A stretch of 64,000 nt of DNA, from the NCBI RefSeq assembly GCF_000814475.1, contig NZ_JSVC01000010.1:62001-126000 (forward strand). The letters are read 5' to 3'. Position numbers and translations under genes: made by a program. Position 1 is the stretch's first letter. Each line of letters starts with the position of its first letter. Positions 1 to 9,148 of this stretch are shown here, in pieces. The notes below the pieces were generated by a model. It saw only the letters and a program-made list of their open reading frames with translations, was not told the DNA's origin and searched no databases. This DNA comes from Flavihumibacter solisilvae. GTDB lineage: Bacteria > Bacteroidota > Bacteroidia > Chitinophagales > Chitinophagaceae.

Positions 1-1854
1 ACCCAGCTGCTCTGTCTCACCTTCTGCAATCTTTCTCAGGATCCTTCTCATGATCTTGCCACTACGGGTCTTTGGCAACCCGGTAACGAACTGGATCTTA
101 TCCGGTTTTGCAATGGGACCAATAATGCGGCTAACGGTCTGCGTTATATCCTGCCTGCTCAGATTATCATCGCCATGTGATCCCTGGTAGATCACGTAAG
201 CATAGATGCCCTGGCCTTTAATATCGTGAGGGTATCCCACCACAGCGCTTTCCACCACACCGGCATGCATGTTGATCGCATTTTCAACTTCCGCGGTACC
301 AATCCGGTGACCGCTGACATTGAGTACATCATCCACGCGCCCGGTTATGCGATACATACCCTGTTCGTCGCGGTGACAACCATCGCCGGTGAAATACATA
401 TTCTCGTAGGTAGCGAAGTAATTCGTCCGGCACCTCTCGTGATCACCATAGGTGGTGCGGATGATAGATGGCCACGGGAAGCGGATGCAGAGGTTTCCGC
501 TCACGTCATTCCCTTCAATCTCCTCTCCTTTTTCATCTACCAGCACCGGTTGAACGCCGGGCATCGGAAGCGTGGCATAAGTAGGTTTCGCTGGCGTTAT
601 TCCGGCGAGGTTGCTGATCATGACACCACCGGTTTCCGTCTGCCACCAGGTATCCACTATCGGGCATTTTTTCTTACCGACATGTTCATCGTACCAATGC
701 CAGGCTTCTTCATTGATGGGTTCGCCAACCGTTCCCAGTACTTTCAGCGAGGACAGGTCCTTGCCTTTCAGTGGTTCCAGTCCGAAGCCCATCAGCGAAC
801 GGATCGCGGTTGGTGCTGTATATATTACGTTCACTTTATGCTTCTCCACAATATCCCAGAACCTTCCCGCATCCGGCCAGGTGGGGATGCCTTCGAACAT
901 GAGCGAGGTTGCGCCGGCGCTAAGCGGTCCATATACAATATAGCTGTGTCCGGTGATCCAGCCGATATCTGCCGTACAGAAATGAATGTCGCCCGGTTGA
1001 TACTGGAACACATTTACGAATGTGTAATTGGTGTACACCATGTAGCCTGCACTGGTATGCACCACACCTTTCGGTTTGCCGGTGGATCCGGAAGTATATA
1101 AGATGAACAATGGATCTTCTGCATCCATTTCCTCTGCCGGGTAATCAGGATGACCCATGGTCTCCACTTTCTTGATCTCATCTTCCCACCACACATCACG
1201 GCCTTTGATCATGGAAACCGGCGTGCGCGTACGGGTCAATACAATCACCCTTTTTACAAACTTGCATTGAACGAGCGCATCGTCGATCACATTTTTAAGC
1301 GGGATCTCCTTGTTGCCGCGAAAAGCACCGTCGCAGGTAATGACAAATTCTGCGTTGGCATCAATGATCCTGTCAGCAATGCTTTGTGCACTGAAGCCAC
1401 CAAAGATCACGCTGTGGATGGCACCAACCCTTGCACAAGCAAGCACTGCGATAGCGAGTTCAGGCACCATGCCCATATAGATACAAACCCTGTCACCTTT
1501 CCGGATGCCATTGTTTTTAAGCACGTTGGCAAACTGGATCACTTTATTATGCAGTTCGCGGTAAGTGAGCACGCGATGATGCTCTTCAGGATCATTGGGC
1601 TCCCAGATAATTGCAGGGCGATTGCCGAATGAACCGAGGTGTCGGTCAAGGCAGTTCTCGGTGATGTTGAGTTTGCCGCCCTTGAACCATTCAATTTTCG
1701 GTTCACGGAAATTCCAATCCAACACTTTATCCCACCGTTTACGCCAGTAAAAATGTCCGGCAATACCTGCCCAGAAACCTTCGGGATCGTCAACACTTTT
1801 TTTATACGCTGCTTTGTACTCGTCAAATGACCTGATCTGATACGGGAATGACAT
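1..1854 (-). CDS. acs: Acetyl-CoA synthetase, 3' end cut by window edge
   Basis: AMP-forming ligase making acetyl-CoA from acetate, ATP and CoA in the cytoplasm. The frame is open from the ATG at 1854 to base 1, giving 618 codons; the family is about 650 residues, so only some 30 C-terminal residues lie outside. Visible hallmarks are the phosphate-binding loop YTSGSTGKPKG (about residue 253), the adenylate motif TWWQTETGG, the hinge region TGRVDDVLNVSGHR and the catalytic/acetylation lysine in RSGKIMRR (about residue 600). The first residues MSFPYQIRSFDEYKAAY support this start. It diverges, with a 43-bp gap, from an MHS-family permease that could import a carboxylate substrate (inference). 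Confidence 0.96.
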   Translation of the reverse strand, partial: MSFPYQIRSFDEYKAAYKKSVDDPEGFWAGIAGHFYWRKRWDKVLDWNFREPKIEWFKGGKLNITENCLDRHLGSFGNRPAIIWEPNDPEEHHRVLTYRELHNKVIQFANVLKNNGIRKGDRVCIYMGMVPELAIAVLACARVGAIHSVIFGGFSAQSIADRIIDANAEFVITCDGAFRGNKEIPLKNVIDDALVQCKFVKRVIVLTRTRTPVSMIKGRDVWWEDEIKKVETMGHPDYPAEEMDAEDPLFILYTSGSTGKPKGVVHTSAGYMVYTNYTFVNVFQYQPGDIHFCTADIGWITGHSYIVYGPLSAGATSLMFEGIPTWPDAGRFWDIVEKHKVNVIYTAPTAIRSLMGFGLEPLKGKDLSSLKVLGTVGEPINEEAWHWYDEHVGKKKCPIVDTWWQTETGGVMISNLAGITPAKPTYATLPMPGVQPVLVDEKGEEIEGNDVSGNLCIRFPWPSIIRTTYGDHERCRTNYFATYENMYFTGDGCHRDEQGMYRITGRVDDVLNVSGHRIGTAEVENAINMHAGVVESAVVGYPHDIKGQGIYAYVIYQGSHGDDNLSRQDITQTVSRIIGPIAKPDKIQFVTGLPKTRSGKIMRRILRKIAEGETEQLG

Positions 1855-1897
1855 ATGGCATTTTTAGGAGTTGCTAATTTAGTATGTTTATGTAAAT

Positions 1898-3364
1898 ATG
1901 AACAACTCTACTGCTAAAACAGGAATATGGCGCGTGATCGGCGCCTCTTCCGCCGGCACCCTGATTGAATGGTATGACTTCTACATCTTCGGCAGCCTGG
2001 CAACCGTAATAGCAAGCCAGTTCTTCCCTTCATCCAATCCCACAGCGGCATTGCTGAGCACACTCGCAACATTTGCAGCGGGTTTTATCGTAAGGCCATT
2101 CGGCGCACTTGTTTTCGGCCGGCTTGGAGACATTATCGGGAGAAAATATACTTTCCTGCTTACACTGGTGCTGATGGGCGGATCAACTTTTGCGATCGGG
2201 CTGGTTCCGGGATATGAACGAATCGGGTTTGCTGCACCAATCATTGTTCTCATATTACGTTTATTACAGGGGCTCGCACTTGGTGGTGAATATGGAGGCG
2301 CCGCAACATATGTTGCGGAACATGCACCTGCGAACCGGCGCGGATATTTCACTTCATGGATCCAGACCACAGCCACGCTTGGCCTTTTTCTTTCACTTGG
2401 TGTGATATTGCTCACAAGGCATATGCTGGACAGCGACCAGCAGGAATCAATAAGAAAGTTTAATGACTGGGGATGGCGGATCCCTTTCCTTATATCTATC
2501 CTGCTTGTGCTTGTATCGATTTATATCCGGCTTAAAATGAGTGAGTCGCCGATGTTCATGAAACTGAAGTCGGAAGGAAAAACTTCGACCAACCCGATCA
2601 AAGAAAGTTTTGGCAGGAAAGAGAATCTTAAGATGGTGTTGCTCGCACTCTTTGGCGCAACCATGGGCCAGGGTGTTGTGTGGTATACAGGGCAATTCTA
2701 TGCGCAATCATTTATTGAAAATGTATGCAGGGTCAACTTTGACCAGAGCAGGACGATCTTAATCTGGGCAATTGTATTTGCCACACCTTTCTTCGTGGTG
2801 TTCGGCAGTTTAAGTGACCGCATCGGGCGAAAGTGGATCATGATCACCGGCATGTTGCTGGCTGTGCTGTTTTACCGGCCGATCTATAAACAGTTCCTTG
2901 AACTCACCAATGTACCGGCGCTTGAAAAAACGATGACCGCATCAGTGACGGAGCAAAAACAAGGTTATGCGATCAAACACTTCTCCAACGGTTTCAGTTA
3001 CCGGGAGAACGAGACGGATTCAACAAAGTATACGGAGAAGAGACTTGATACTGCAACCTATTGGAAGTTTGTTTTGCTTGTATTTATCCAGGTCATATTC
3101 GTAACGATGGTTTACGGACCGATTGCGGCATTCCTTGTAGAATTGTTTCCCACAAGGATCCGGTATACGAGTATGTCACTTCCATATCATATCGGCAATG
3201 GGGTTTTCGGCGGGCTGACGCCATTTATCGCCACTTTGCTGACGACAGTATATACCGGAGATAAACTGACAGGACTATGGTACCCGCTGATCATTGCAGC
3301 CATCTGCATGGTGATCGGGGCTGTTTACCTCAGTGCCAAAACCGATCCTAACGTAAACGATTAA
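1898..3364 (+). CDS. MFS transporter of the MHS (metabolite:H+ symporter) type
   Basis: Twelve-helix inner-membrane proton symporter. The loop 2-3 signature GRLGDIIGRK is at 74-83 and its echo SLSDRIGRK at 304-312; RLLQGLALGGEYGGA (121-135) and ELFPTRIRYTSMSLPYHIGN (415-434) are typical of the ProP/ShiA/KgtP-like branch. At 488 residues it is longer than most relatives (about 430-450) because a hydrophilic segment of some 60 residues (326-388) is inserted between C-terminal helices. Substrate cannot be read from sequence; divergence from acs makes acetate or another short carboxylate plausible, but proline, betaine or 2-oxoglutarate are equally possible. The small membrane gene 9 nt downstream is probably co-transcribed. 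Confidence 0.85.
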   Translation: MNNSTAKTGIWRVIGASSAGTLIEWYDFYIFGSLATVIASQFFPSSNPTAALLSTLATFAAGFIVRPFGALVFGRLGDIIGRKYTFLLTLVLMGGSTFAIGLVPGYERIGFAAPIIVLILRLLQGLALGGEYGGAATYVAEHAPANRRGYFTSWIQTTATLGLFLSLGVILLTRHMLDSDQQESIRKFNDWGWRIPFLISILLVLVSIYIRLKMSESPMFMKLKSEGKTSTNPIKESFGRKENLKMVLLALFGATMGQGVVWYTGQFYAQSFIENVCRVNFDQSRTILIWAIVFATPFFVVFGSLSDRIGRKWIMITGMLLAVLFYRPIYKQFLELTNVPALEKTMTASVTEQKQGYAIKHFSNGFSYRENETDSTKYTEKRLDTATYWKFVLLVFIQVIFVTMVYGPIAAFLVELFPTRIRYTSMSLPYHIGNGVFGGLTPFIATLLTTVYTGDKLTGLWYPLIIAAICMVIGAVYLSAKTDPNVND

Positions 3365-3373
3365 ACGCAGGCC

Positions 3374-3592
3374 ATGAATACAATTAAACGATACCTTGGA
3401 ATTGCCTGGATCTTACTCGGTCCCCTGTCTGCCGCATACCTGGTCAAAACAGCCATAGTGGAAATTTCCGCAAAACCGGAAACGAATACGATCATCCAAT
3501 GGCTGGTGATCACGGGCGTGTTTCTTCCCATTGCCGCAGGGATGGTTTTATTCGGTTACTATGCTTTCCGGGGAGAATACGACAACAATTAA
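3374..3592 (+). CDS. Small two-helix membrane protein next to MHS permease
   Basis: A 72-residue protein with two hydrophobic segments (about 8-27 and 42-64) and a short charged tail ending EYDNN. It starts 9 nt after the permease stop, so it is almost certainly in the same transcript. I recall small proteins of this kind beside MHS-type carriers in other Bacteroidota, which would fit an accessory subunit, but no function can be read from the sequence. The size, the tight spacing and a composition like its neighbours support a real gene. Confidence 0.7.
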   Translation: MNTIKRYLGIAWILLGPLSAAYLVKTAIVEISAKPETNTIIQWLVITGVFLPIAAGMVLFGYYAFRGEYDNN

Positions 3593-3651
3593 CCTGAATT
3601 TATTAACTGTTAAATGACTTAACATTTTCCTTATTTCTGGTGGATGTTAGA

Positions 3652-3659
3652 TAAATTTG
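3652..3659 (+). promoter_or_regulatory. Bacteroidota-type -7 box TAAATTTG
   Basis: Exact match to TAnnTTTG. It lies 7 nt before the ATG at 3667, so a start site at the usual distance would fall at or just before that codon. No clear -33 TTG is found about 19 nt upstream. Confidence 0.45.
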
Positions 3660-3666
3660 CATCCCG

Positions 3667-4017
3667 ATGAATAATCAGGTGACAAGATATTGCCCCTCCT
3701 TATACCGCTTCAGGTGGCTGGCTACCTGTATGGCGGTATTTTTCATGGTGGCACTTACAAGTACACTTGTCTCCCTCCCATTTGCTTCCCGGCAGAACAG
3801 GACTGTCATTCTCAATACTGTTGAGGAGGAAGCCGGTAGCACAACCAATACATTTAATGAAGAGCATAAGAGTGGTAAATCGCTACATGGCCACTTCTTT
3901 GATTTTGATTCATTCATGCAGCTGAACAGGGTGGCGGTAAAGTATGACGTACCACGCTCTGTGAATATTCTGTCCTCAAGTCACTCCCGCAGGATCATCC
4001 AGCCTCCCGAATGCTGA
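3667..4017 (+). CDS. Hypothetical single-span protein upstream of the SulP gene
   Basis: A 116-residue protein of unknown function. It has a basic N-terminus, one hydrophobic segment (about 18-40: CMAVFFMVALTSTLVSLP) and a hydrophilic C-terminal part, which suggests a signal anchor with an exported tail. There are two cysteines besides the N-terminal one at 9 and no recognisable motif. A -7 box sits 7 nt before this ATG; the in-frame ATG at 3730 (residue 22) is the alternative start and would leave a plain signal peptide. It precedes the SulP gene by 95 nt on the same strand, so a role with the bicarbonate module is possible but unproven. Confidence 0.5.
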   Translation: MNNQVTRYCPSLYRFRWLATCMAVFFMVALTSTLVSLPFASRQNRTVILNTVEEEAGSTTNTFNEEHKSGKSLHGHFFDFDSFMQLNRVAVKYDVPRSVNILSSSHSRRIIQPPEC

Positions 4018-4112
4018 TCCGCTTTTCGCTTTTTTTCACTTACTGACTACTTCCATTGACACTGCCGTACCCGCAGGAATGGACAGATTATTTTATTCCA
4101 TAAACATATTGT

Positions 4113-5690
4113 ATGACTACACGTCAACAAAAGCTGTTTGGCAGCCTTAGTGCTGACATCCCATCTTCTATTGTAGTATTCCTTGTAGCGTTACCCCTTT
4201 GCCTTGGTATCGCTCTCGGATCTGGTGCGCCGCTGTTTTCCGGGCTGATTGCCGGGATAGCCGGTGGCATCGTTGTCGGTTTGCTCAGCGGATCACAGCT
4301 GAGTGTAGCAGGACCAGCGGCAGGGCTTACCGCCATTGTTGCTACGGCAATCGGAAACCTCCCCACATTTGAAGCTTTCCTGCTTTCCGTAGTGATTGCA
4401 GGTATTTTCCAGGTCATCCTTGGGATCCTGAAAGCGGGAATCCTTGGTGACTATGTTCCGGGAAATGTGATCAAGGGCATGCTTGCCGCGATCGGGCTTA
4501 TCCTTATTCTAAAGCAGTTACCGCACCTGGTCGGGTTTGATGCCGACTTCGAAGGTGATGAGTCATTCAGGCAGACCGACGGTGGTAATACTTTTACCGG
4601 CATCGCAAGTGCCCTGAATTATTTTGTGCCGCTGGCAGCGGTGATAGGGCTCCTTTCCCTTGGCGTCCAGATCTTCTGGGAAAAAACGGTTGCCAAAAAA
4701 GGCGGTATTTTCCGCCTGATCCCGGCGCCACTAGTAGTGGTGCTGTTGGCAGTGGGAATCAATCAGTGGGCTATAGCCCAGTTTCCCGGATGGGCGCTTC
4801 CGGCACATGCCATGGTAAGCATCCCGGTGGCAACTTCGGTAGAAGGGTTCGTTTCATTTTTCACGTTCCCTGATTTTACCCAGCTCGCCAATCCAATAGT
4901 CTGGAAAGTAGCTGCAACACTCGCCATTGTTGCGAGCCTGGAAACACTGCTGAATATTGAAGCGGCAGATGAGCTCGATCCTTACCAACGCGTAACCCCG
5001 ACGAACCGCGAGCTCAGGGCACAGGGTATCGGTAACCTGGTTTCAGGATTGTTGGGTGGTTTGCCGGTGACATCGGTGATCGTGCGGACTTCCGCCAACG
5101 TGAATGCAGGTGCGAAATCGAAAATGTCAACCGTTTTCCATGGTATGCTGCTCCTGCTTTGTGTGGCGTTTATCCCAAAGCTGTTGAATATGATCCCGCT
5201 ACCTGCACTTGCTGCAGTGCTAATTTATACAGGTTTCAAGCTTGCCAAGCCGGCAATATTCAAGCAATTCTATCAAAAGGGATTTGACCAGTTCGTGCCA
5301 TTTGTGGTTACGATCGTTGCGATCCTGTTTACAGATCTCCTGGTAGGGATCATGATTGGATGCCTGGTGGGCCTGTTTTTTGTAATGCGCAGCAATTTCA
5401 GGACCTCGGTTTTTGTGGTGAACGATGAAAACAGGTACCTGTTCAGGCTCCGGAAGGATGTTTCCTACCTGAACAAGCCAATTATCAAGAGAAAACTGGA
5501 ACACGTTCCAGATAATGCCTATGTACTTATTGATGCGACCCGGGCAGATTTTATAGATCGTGATGTGGTGGAGGTGATCGAAGATTTCCTGAAACACGCA
5601 CCTTTGAAGAACATTACGGTTGAGTTGAAAAAGAGTATCAATAAAGAGCAGGGATTTACTAAACCAGAAATTTTAAATTTTACAGCATGA
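4113..5690 (+). CDS. SulP family anion transporter, probable bicarbonate carrier
   Basis: Inner-membrane transporter of 525 residues with the SulP order: about 12-14 hydrophobic segments (residues about 15-430) followed by a short STAS-like C-terminal domain (about 435-525, with VLIDATRADFIDRDVVEVIEDF). The N-terminal motif AGLIAGIAGGIVVGLLSGSQ and the downstream SVAGPAAGLTAIV match the substrate region of SulP proteins. SulP carriers move sulfate, bicarbonate or other anions. Its stop codon overlaps the start of a beta-carbonic anhydrase by 4 nt, which strongly suggests translational coupling and bicarbonate as substrate (inference from context). Confidence 0.9.
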   Translation: MTTRQQKLFGSLSADIPSSIVVFLVALPLCLGIALGSGAPLFSGLIAGIAGGIVVGLLSGSQLSVAGPAAGLTAIVATAIGNLPTFEAFLLSVVIAGIFQVILGILKAGILGDYVPGNVIKGMLAAIGLILILKQLPHLVGFDADFEGDESFRQTDGGNTFTGIASALNYFVPLAAVIGLLSLGVQIFWEKTVAKKGGIFRLIPAPLVVVLLAVGINQWAIAQFPGWALPAHAMVSIPVATSVEGFVSFFTFPDFTQLANPIVWKVAATLAIVASLETLLNIEAADELDPYQRVTPTNRELRAQGIGNLVSGLLGGLPVTSVIVRTSANVNAGAKSKMSTVFHGMLLLLCVAFIPKLLNMIPLPALAAVLIYTGFKLAKPAIFKQFYQKGFDQFVPFVVTIVAILFTDLLVGIMIGCLVGLFFVMRSNFRTSVFVVNDENRYLFRLRKDVSYLNKPIIKRKLEHVPDNAYVLIDATRADFIDRDVVEVIEDFLKHAPLKNITVELKKSINKEQGFTKPEILNFTA

Positions 5691-6322
5691 TGACTGCATA
5701 CGATAAACTATTATTAGAGAATAAGGCCTGGGCAGCAGAACAGGTATCCACAGATCCCAACTTTTTCAAGAGACTATCTGGAATCCAAAAACCGGACTTC
5801 CTGTGGATCGGCTGCAGTGACAGCCGGGTGCCGGCAAATGAGATAACCGGAACACAGCCAGGCGAGATCTTCGTTCACCGGAACATTGCGAATATGGTTG
5901 TTCATACCGACCTCAACCTGCTGAGTGTGCTGGAATATGCAGTGGTGCACCTGAAGGTGCAGCATGTAATTGTTTGCGGCCACTACGGTTGTGGCGGGGT
6001 GAAAGCTGCGATGACCAAGCACAACTTTGGGCTGATCAATAAATGGCTCAGGAACATCAAGGATGTATACCGCTTTCACCGGGACGAAATTGACAGCATT
6101 GAATCAGAGGAAAAGCGGACCGACAGGCTGGTTGAGCTGAATGTGCAGGAGCAGGTGATGAACCTTGCCAAGACGTCCATTATCCAGAAGGCGTGGAAAG
6201 CGGAAGAGCGTCCGCACCTGCATGGCTGGGTTTACGGGCTCAACGATGGTATTATCAAGCCGGTATTTGAAATGGCCCCGAATACGCATATTGACAACCT
6301 GTATGAATACGATGACATTTAA
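5687..6322 (+). CDS. can: Beta-class carbonic anhydrase
   Basis: Cytoplasmic zinc enzyme interconverting CO2 and bicarbonate, 211 residues, full length for the class. Zinc ligands are visible as C43, H99 and C102 (GCSDSRVPA and CGHYGCGGVKAA), and the D45/R47 dyad is intact. HRNIANMV (64-71) is the conserved active-site segment. The first ATG overlaps the SulP stop (ATGA); a second ATG follows at once, so one residue is uncertain. Together with the SulP carrier it would keep the cytosolic bicarbonate pool filled for carboxylases. Confidence 0.95.
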   Translation: MMTAYDKLLLENKAWAAEQVSTDPNFFKRLSGIQKPDFLWIGCSDSRVPANEITGTQPGEIFVHRNIANMVVHTDLNLLSVLEYAVVHLKVQHVIVCGHYGCGGVKAAMTKHNFGLINKWLRNIKDVYRFHRDEIDSIESEEKRTDRLVELNVQEQVMNLAKTSIIQKAWKAEERPHLHGWVYGLNDGIIKPVFEMAPNTHIDNLYEYDDI

Positions 6323-6327
6323 TTCAG

Positions 6328-6335
6328 TAGGTTTG
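6328..6335 (+). promoter_or_regulatory. -7 box TAGGTTTG directly before gldA
   Basis: Exact TAnnTTTG match in the 17-nt gap after the carbonic anhydrase gene, with only 4 nt (ccgg) before the gldA ATG. If used, the mRNA would be leaderless or nearly so. No TTG at -33. Confidence 0.4.
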
Positions 6336-6339
6336 CCGG

Positions 6340-7254
6340 ATGTCGATTTCCGTTGAGTCAATACTAAAGAAATACGGCGAACAGACGGCCGTGAATAATA
6401 TATCCTTTACAGTTGGTAAGGGCGAGGTAGTTGGTTTTCTGGGACCGAATGGTGCCGGAAAATCGACAACCATGAAAATGCTGACCGGGTACCTGGTTCC
6501 GGACGGCGGAAAGGCATACGTGTGTGGAATTGACGTGCAGTCGGATCCGCTTGCGGTCAAGGGCAAAACCGGCTACCTGCCGGAGTCCAACCCCTTGTAT
6601 TATGACATGTTTGTGCGGGAGTACCTGGGTTTTATTGGTTCCATACACAAGATAGCCCACCTGGAACAGCGGATCGAAGAAGTGATTTCACGGGTTGGCT
6701 TAACACCCGAAAGCAATAAGAAGATCGGCCAGCTTTCGAAGGGCTATAAACAGCGTGTAGGCCTGGCCGCCGCGCTGATACATGACCCAGAAGTTCTGAT
6801 CCTGGATGAACCTACTACCGGGCTGGATCCCAACCAGATCCTGGAGATCAGGGAAGTGATCAGGGAGCTGGGACGGGAAAAAACGGTGCTTTTTTCTTCA
6901 CACATCCTGCAGGAAGTGGAAGCGGTATGCGACAGGGTTATCATCATCAATAAGGGAAGTGTTATTGCTGACAGCAGCCTGTCGGCCATCCGCACTTCAA
7001 CAGGCGGAGAAGTGATCAGGGTCCATTTCAGCGAGTCCATTGAAGCCCAATGGATTGAGCGGGCAGTGACAAGTCTCCAAAGGCTCGAAAGGATCTCTGC
7101 CCAGGAATGGAACCTGGCAGCCGGTGATATTACGGAAGCCAAGCGGCAGATCCTGGAAATGGCTGTAACCAGGAGCCTGAACATCATTTCCCTGCAAACT
7201 GCACAGAATAGCCTGGAGGATGTTTTCCGGGAGCTGACGGGCAACGGGAACTGA
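6340..7254 (+). CDS. gldA: ABC transporter ATPase, gliding-motility GldA type
   Basis: Cytoplasmic ATPase of an ABC complex; in flavobacteria GldA works with the membrane proteins GldF and GldG in gliding. Residues 1-230 form the nucleotide-binding domain: Walker A GPNGAGKST 35-43, signature LSKGYKQRV 132-140, Walker B VLILDEP 152-158 and switch histidine H188. The Q-loop position reads PESNPLY, with glutamate in place of glutamine, as I recall for GldA proteins. The C-terminal 70 residues match the extension of this subfamily. gldF and gldG are not in the window, so the assignment rests on sequence alone; a generic DrrA/NatA-like ATPase is the alternative. Confidence 0.75.
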   Translation: MSISVESILKKYGEQTAVNNISFTVGKGEVVGFLGPNGAGKSTTMKMLTGYLVPDGGKAYVCGIDVQSDPLAVKGKTGYLPESNPLYYDMFVREYLGFIGSIHKIAHLEQRIEEVISRVGLTPESNKKIGQLSKGYKQRVGLAAALIHDPEVLILDEPTTGLDPNQILEIREVIRELGREKTVLFSSHILQEVEAVCDRVIIINKGSVIADSSLSAIRTSTGGEVIRVHFSESIEAQWIERAVTSLQRLERISAQEWNLAAGDITEAKRQILEMAVTRSLNIISLQTAQNSLEDVFRELTGNGN

Positions 7255-7274
7255 CAAAGCTCGCTGCTCTTTCC

Positions 7275-7282
7275 TACCTTTG
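7275..7282 (+). promoter_or_regulatory. -7 box TACCTTTG before the korA-like gene
   Basis: Exact TAnnTTTG match located 21 nt after the gldA stop and 4 nt before the ATG at 7287, giving a near-leaderless arrangement. No good -33 element. Confidence 0.45.
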
Positions 7283-7286
7283 CAGC

Positions 7287-9143
7287 ATGATCCGAAAAGA
7301 AGAACTCCTTCCCGAAGTAGTGATAAAGTTCGCCGGCGACAGCGGTGATGGCATGCAGCTGACCGGGACACAGTTTACCAATAATACGGCTTTGCTGGGC
7401 ATTGACCTGGCTACTTTCCCTGATTTTCCAGCTGAAATCCGTGCACCACAGGGCACCATTCCCGGTGTAAGCGGTTACCAGCTGAGGTTTTCCAGTGACC
7501 GGATCTTTACCCCGGGTGATGAATGCGATGTGTTGGTAGCCATGAATGCCGCTGCGCTCAAAACCAACCTGAAATCACTGCGCAAGGGTGGAAAGATCAT
7601 TGTCAATACCGATGGCTTCGATGCAAAAAACCTGCGTCTTGCCAATTACCCGGATAATGTGAACCCGATCGAAGACGACAGTCTCACCAATTATGAGGTC
7701 ATCCGCATGGATGTGACCAAGATGACCCGTGAGGCACTGAAGGAATTCACCCTGGGAACCAAAGAAAAAGACCGGGCTAAAAACATGTTTGTGCTGGGTT
7801 TCCTGTACTGGATGTATAACCGCGACATGGAAAGCAGTATTCATTTCCTTACAGAAAAATTCGGCAAGAAGCCCGAGCTGCTCAACAGTAACATCAAGGC
7901 ACTGCAGGCTGGTTACAATTACGGGGATACCACGGAAACATTTACGACGAGATACAAAGTTGAGAAAGCCAGGATGGAGCCAGGCCAGTACCGCAGTATA
8001 ATGGGAAACCAGGCACTGGCGTATGGACTGATCGCAGCTTCACAGAAGAGCGACCTTCCGCTGTTCCTTGGCACTTACCCTATTACACCAGCGTCAGACA
8101 TTCTGCATGAGCTAAGCCGGCATAAGAGTTTTGGAATCAGGACCTTCCAGGCAGAAGATGAGATTGCCGGGATCTCTGCGGCAATCGGTGCAGCCTATGG
8201 CGGAAGCCTCGGGGTCACCACCACATCCGGCCCGGGTATGGCGCTGAAAACCGAAGCAATGGGTCTTGCCGTTATGCTTGAGATCCCGCTGCTGATCATT
8301 AACATCCAGCGCGGTGGCCCGTCAACGGGACTGCCCACTAAAACAGAACAAAGTGACCTTTTGCAGGCATATTATGGAAGGAACGGTGAGTGCCCCATGC
8401 CCGTGATCTCTGCTTCCACACCAAGTGATTGTTTTAATGCGGTATATGAAGCGGTGCGGATAGCGGTTCAGCATATGACACCGGTAATTTTCCTGAGTGA
8501 CGGTTATATTGCCAACGGTGCCGAACCATGGAAATTTCCCACAAGTGCCGACCTGCCCCCGATCGAAGTCAACTTTAAGACTGAACTGGGACATGGTGAA
8601 GATAAATTCCAGCCATACCTGAGAGATGAAAAGCTGGTTCGTCCATGGGCCGTTCCGGGAACACCAGGCCTCGAGCACCGGGTGGGTGGACTTGAAAAGC
8701 AAAATATTACCGGGAACATCAGCTATGATCCCGATAACCACCAGCTGATGGTTAAGATCCGGCAGGAAAAGGTTGATAAGATCGCAGAATATATCCCTGA
8801 GCAGAAACTCGACAGCGGACCGGAAAAGGGCCAGCTGCTGGTTTTGGGATGGGGCTCTACCTATGGCGCAATCAAAAGTGCTGTCTCCGAATTGCAATCG
8901 CAGGGTTATGCTGTAAGTCATGCACACCTCAGGCACCTCAGGCCCTTCCCGCGTAACCTGGGTGAGATCCTGAAGAATTTTGATCATGTACTGATCCCGG
9001 AGATCAACAATGGCCAGTTGGTGAAAATTGTGCGGGAACAATTCCTGGTTGATGCAAAAAGCTTCAATAAGATCATGGGAATTCCCATCACGAAAACGGA
9101 GCTGGTGCTGAAAATAAAAGAGATGCTGGGTGGGATGAACTAA
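7287..9143 (+). CDS. korA: 2-oxoacid:acceptor oxidoreductase, fused gamma-alpha subunit
   Basis: Subunit of a ferredoxin-linked 2-oxoacid oxidoreductase (2-oxoglutarate or a related 2-oxoacid). At 618 residues it fuses the gamma domain (about 1-190; KFAGDSGDGMQLTG at the start) with the alpha pyrimidine-binding part (about 235-618; YPITPASDILHELS, FQAEDEIAGISAAIGAAYGG, TTTSGPGMALKTEAMGLA). Known enzymes need a separate thiamine-diphosphate beta subunit, usually encoded immediately downstream. Here the next gene is convergent and unrelated, and no beta subunit lies anywhere in the window, so the partner must be elsewhere or lost. The symbol follows the family name; substrate is not proven. Confidence 0.88.
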   Translation: MIRKEELLPEVVIKFAGDSGDGMQLTGTQFTNNTALLGIDLATFPDFPAEIRAPQGTIPGVSGYQLRFSSDRIFTPGDECDVLVAMNAAALKTNLKSLRKGGKIIVNTDGFDAKNLRLANYPDNVNPIEDDSLTNYEVIRMDVTKMTREALKEFTLGTKEKDRAKNMFVLGFLYWMYNRDMESSIHFLTEKFGKKPELLNSNIKALQAGYNYGDTTETFTTRYKVEKARMEPGQYRSIMGNQALAYGLIAASQKSDLPLFLGTYPITPASDILHELSRHKSFGIRTFQAEDEIAGISAAIGAAYGGSLGVTTTSGPGMALKTEAMGLAVMLEIPLLIINIQRGGPSTGLPTKTEQSDLLQAYYGRNGECPMPVISASTPSDCFNAVYEAVRIAVQHMTPVIFLSDGYIANGAEPWKFPTSADLPPIEVNFKTELGHGEDKFQPYLRDEKLVRPWAVPGTPGLEHRVGGLEKQNITGNISYDPDNHQLMVKIRQEKVDKIAEYIPEQKLDSGPEKGQLLVLGWGSTYGAIKSAVSELQSQGYAVSHAHLRHLRPFPRNLGEILKNFDHVLIPEINNGQLVKIVREQFLVDAKSFNKIMGIPITKTELVLKIKEMLGGMN

Positions 9144-9148
9144 TGTGT

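Noticed and set aside
226-1101. Plus-strand frame of 291 codons
   Set aside because: Antisense to the intact acs frame; its translation shows no family pattern.
8322-9041. Minus-strand frame of 239 codons
   Set aside because: Lies wholly within the korA-like gene on the other strand.
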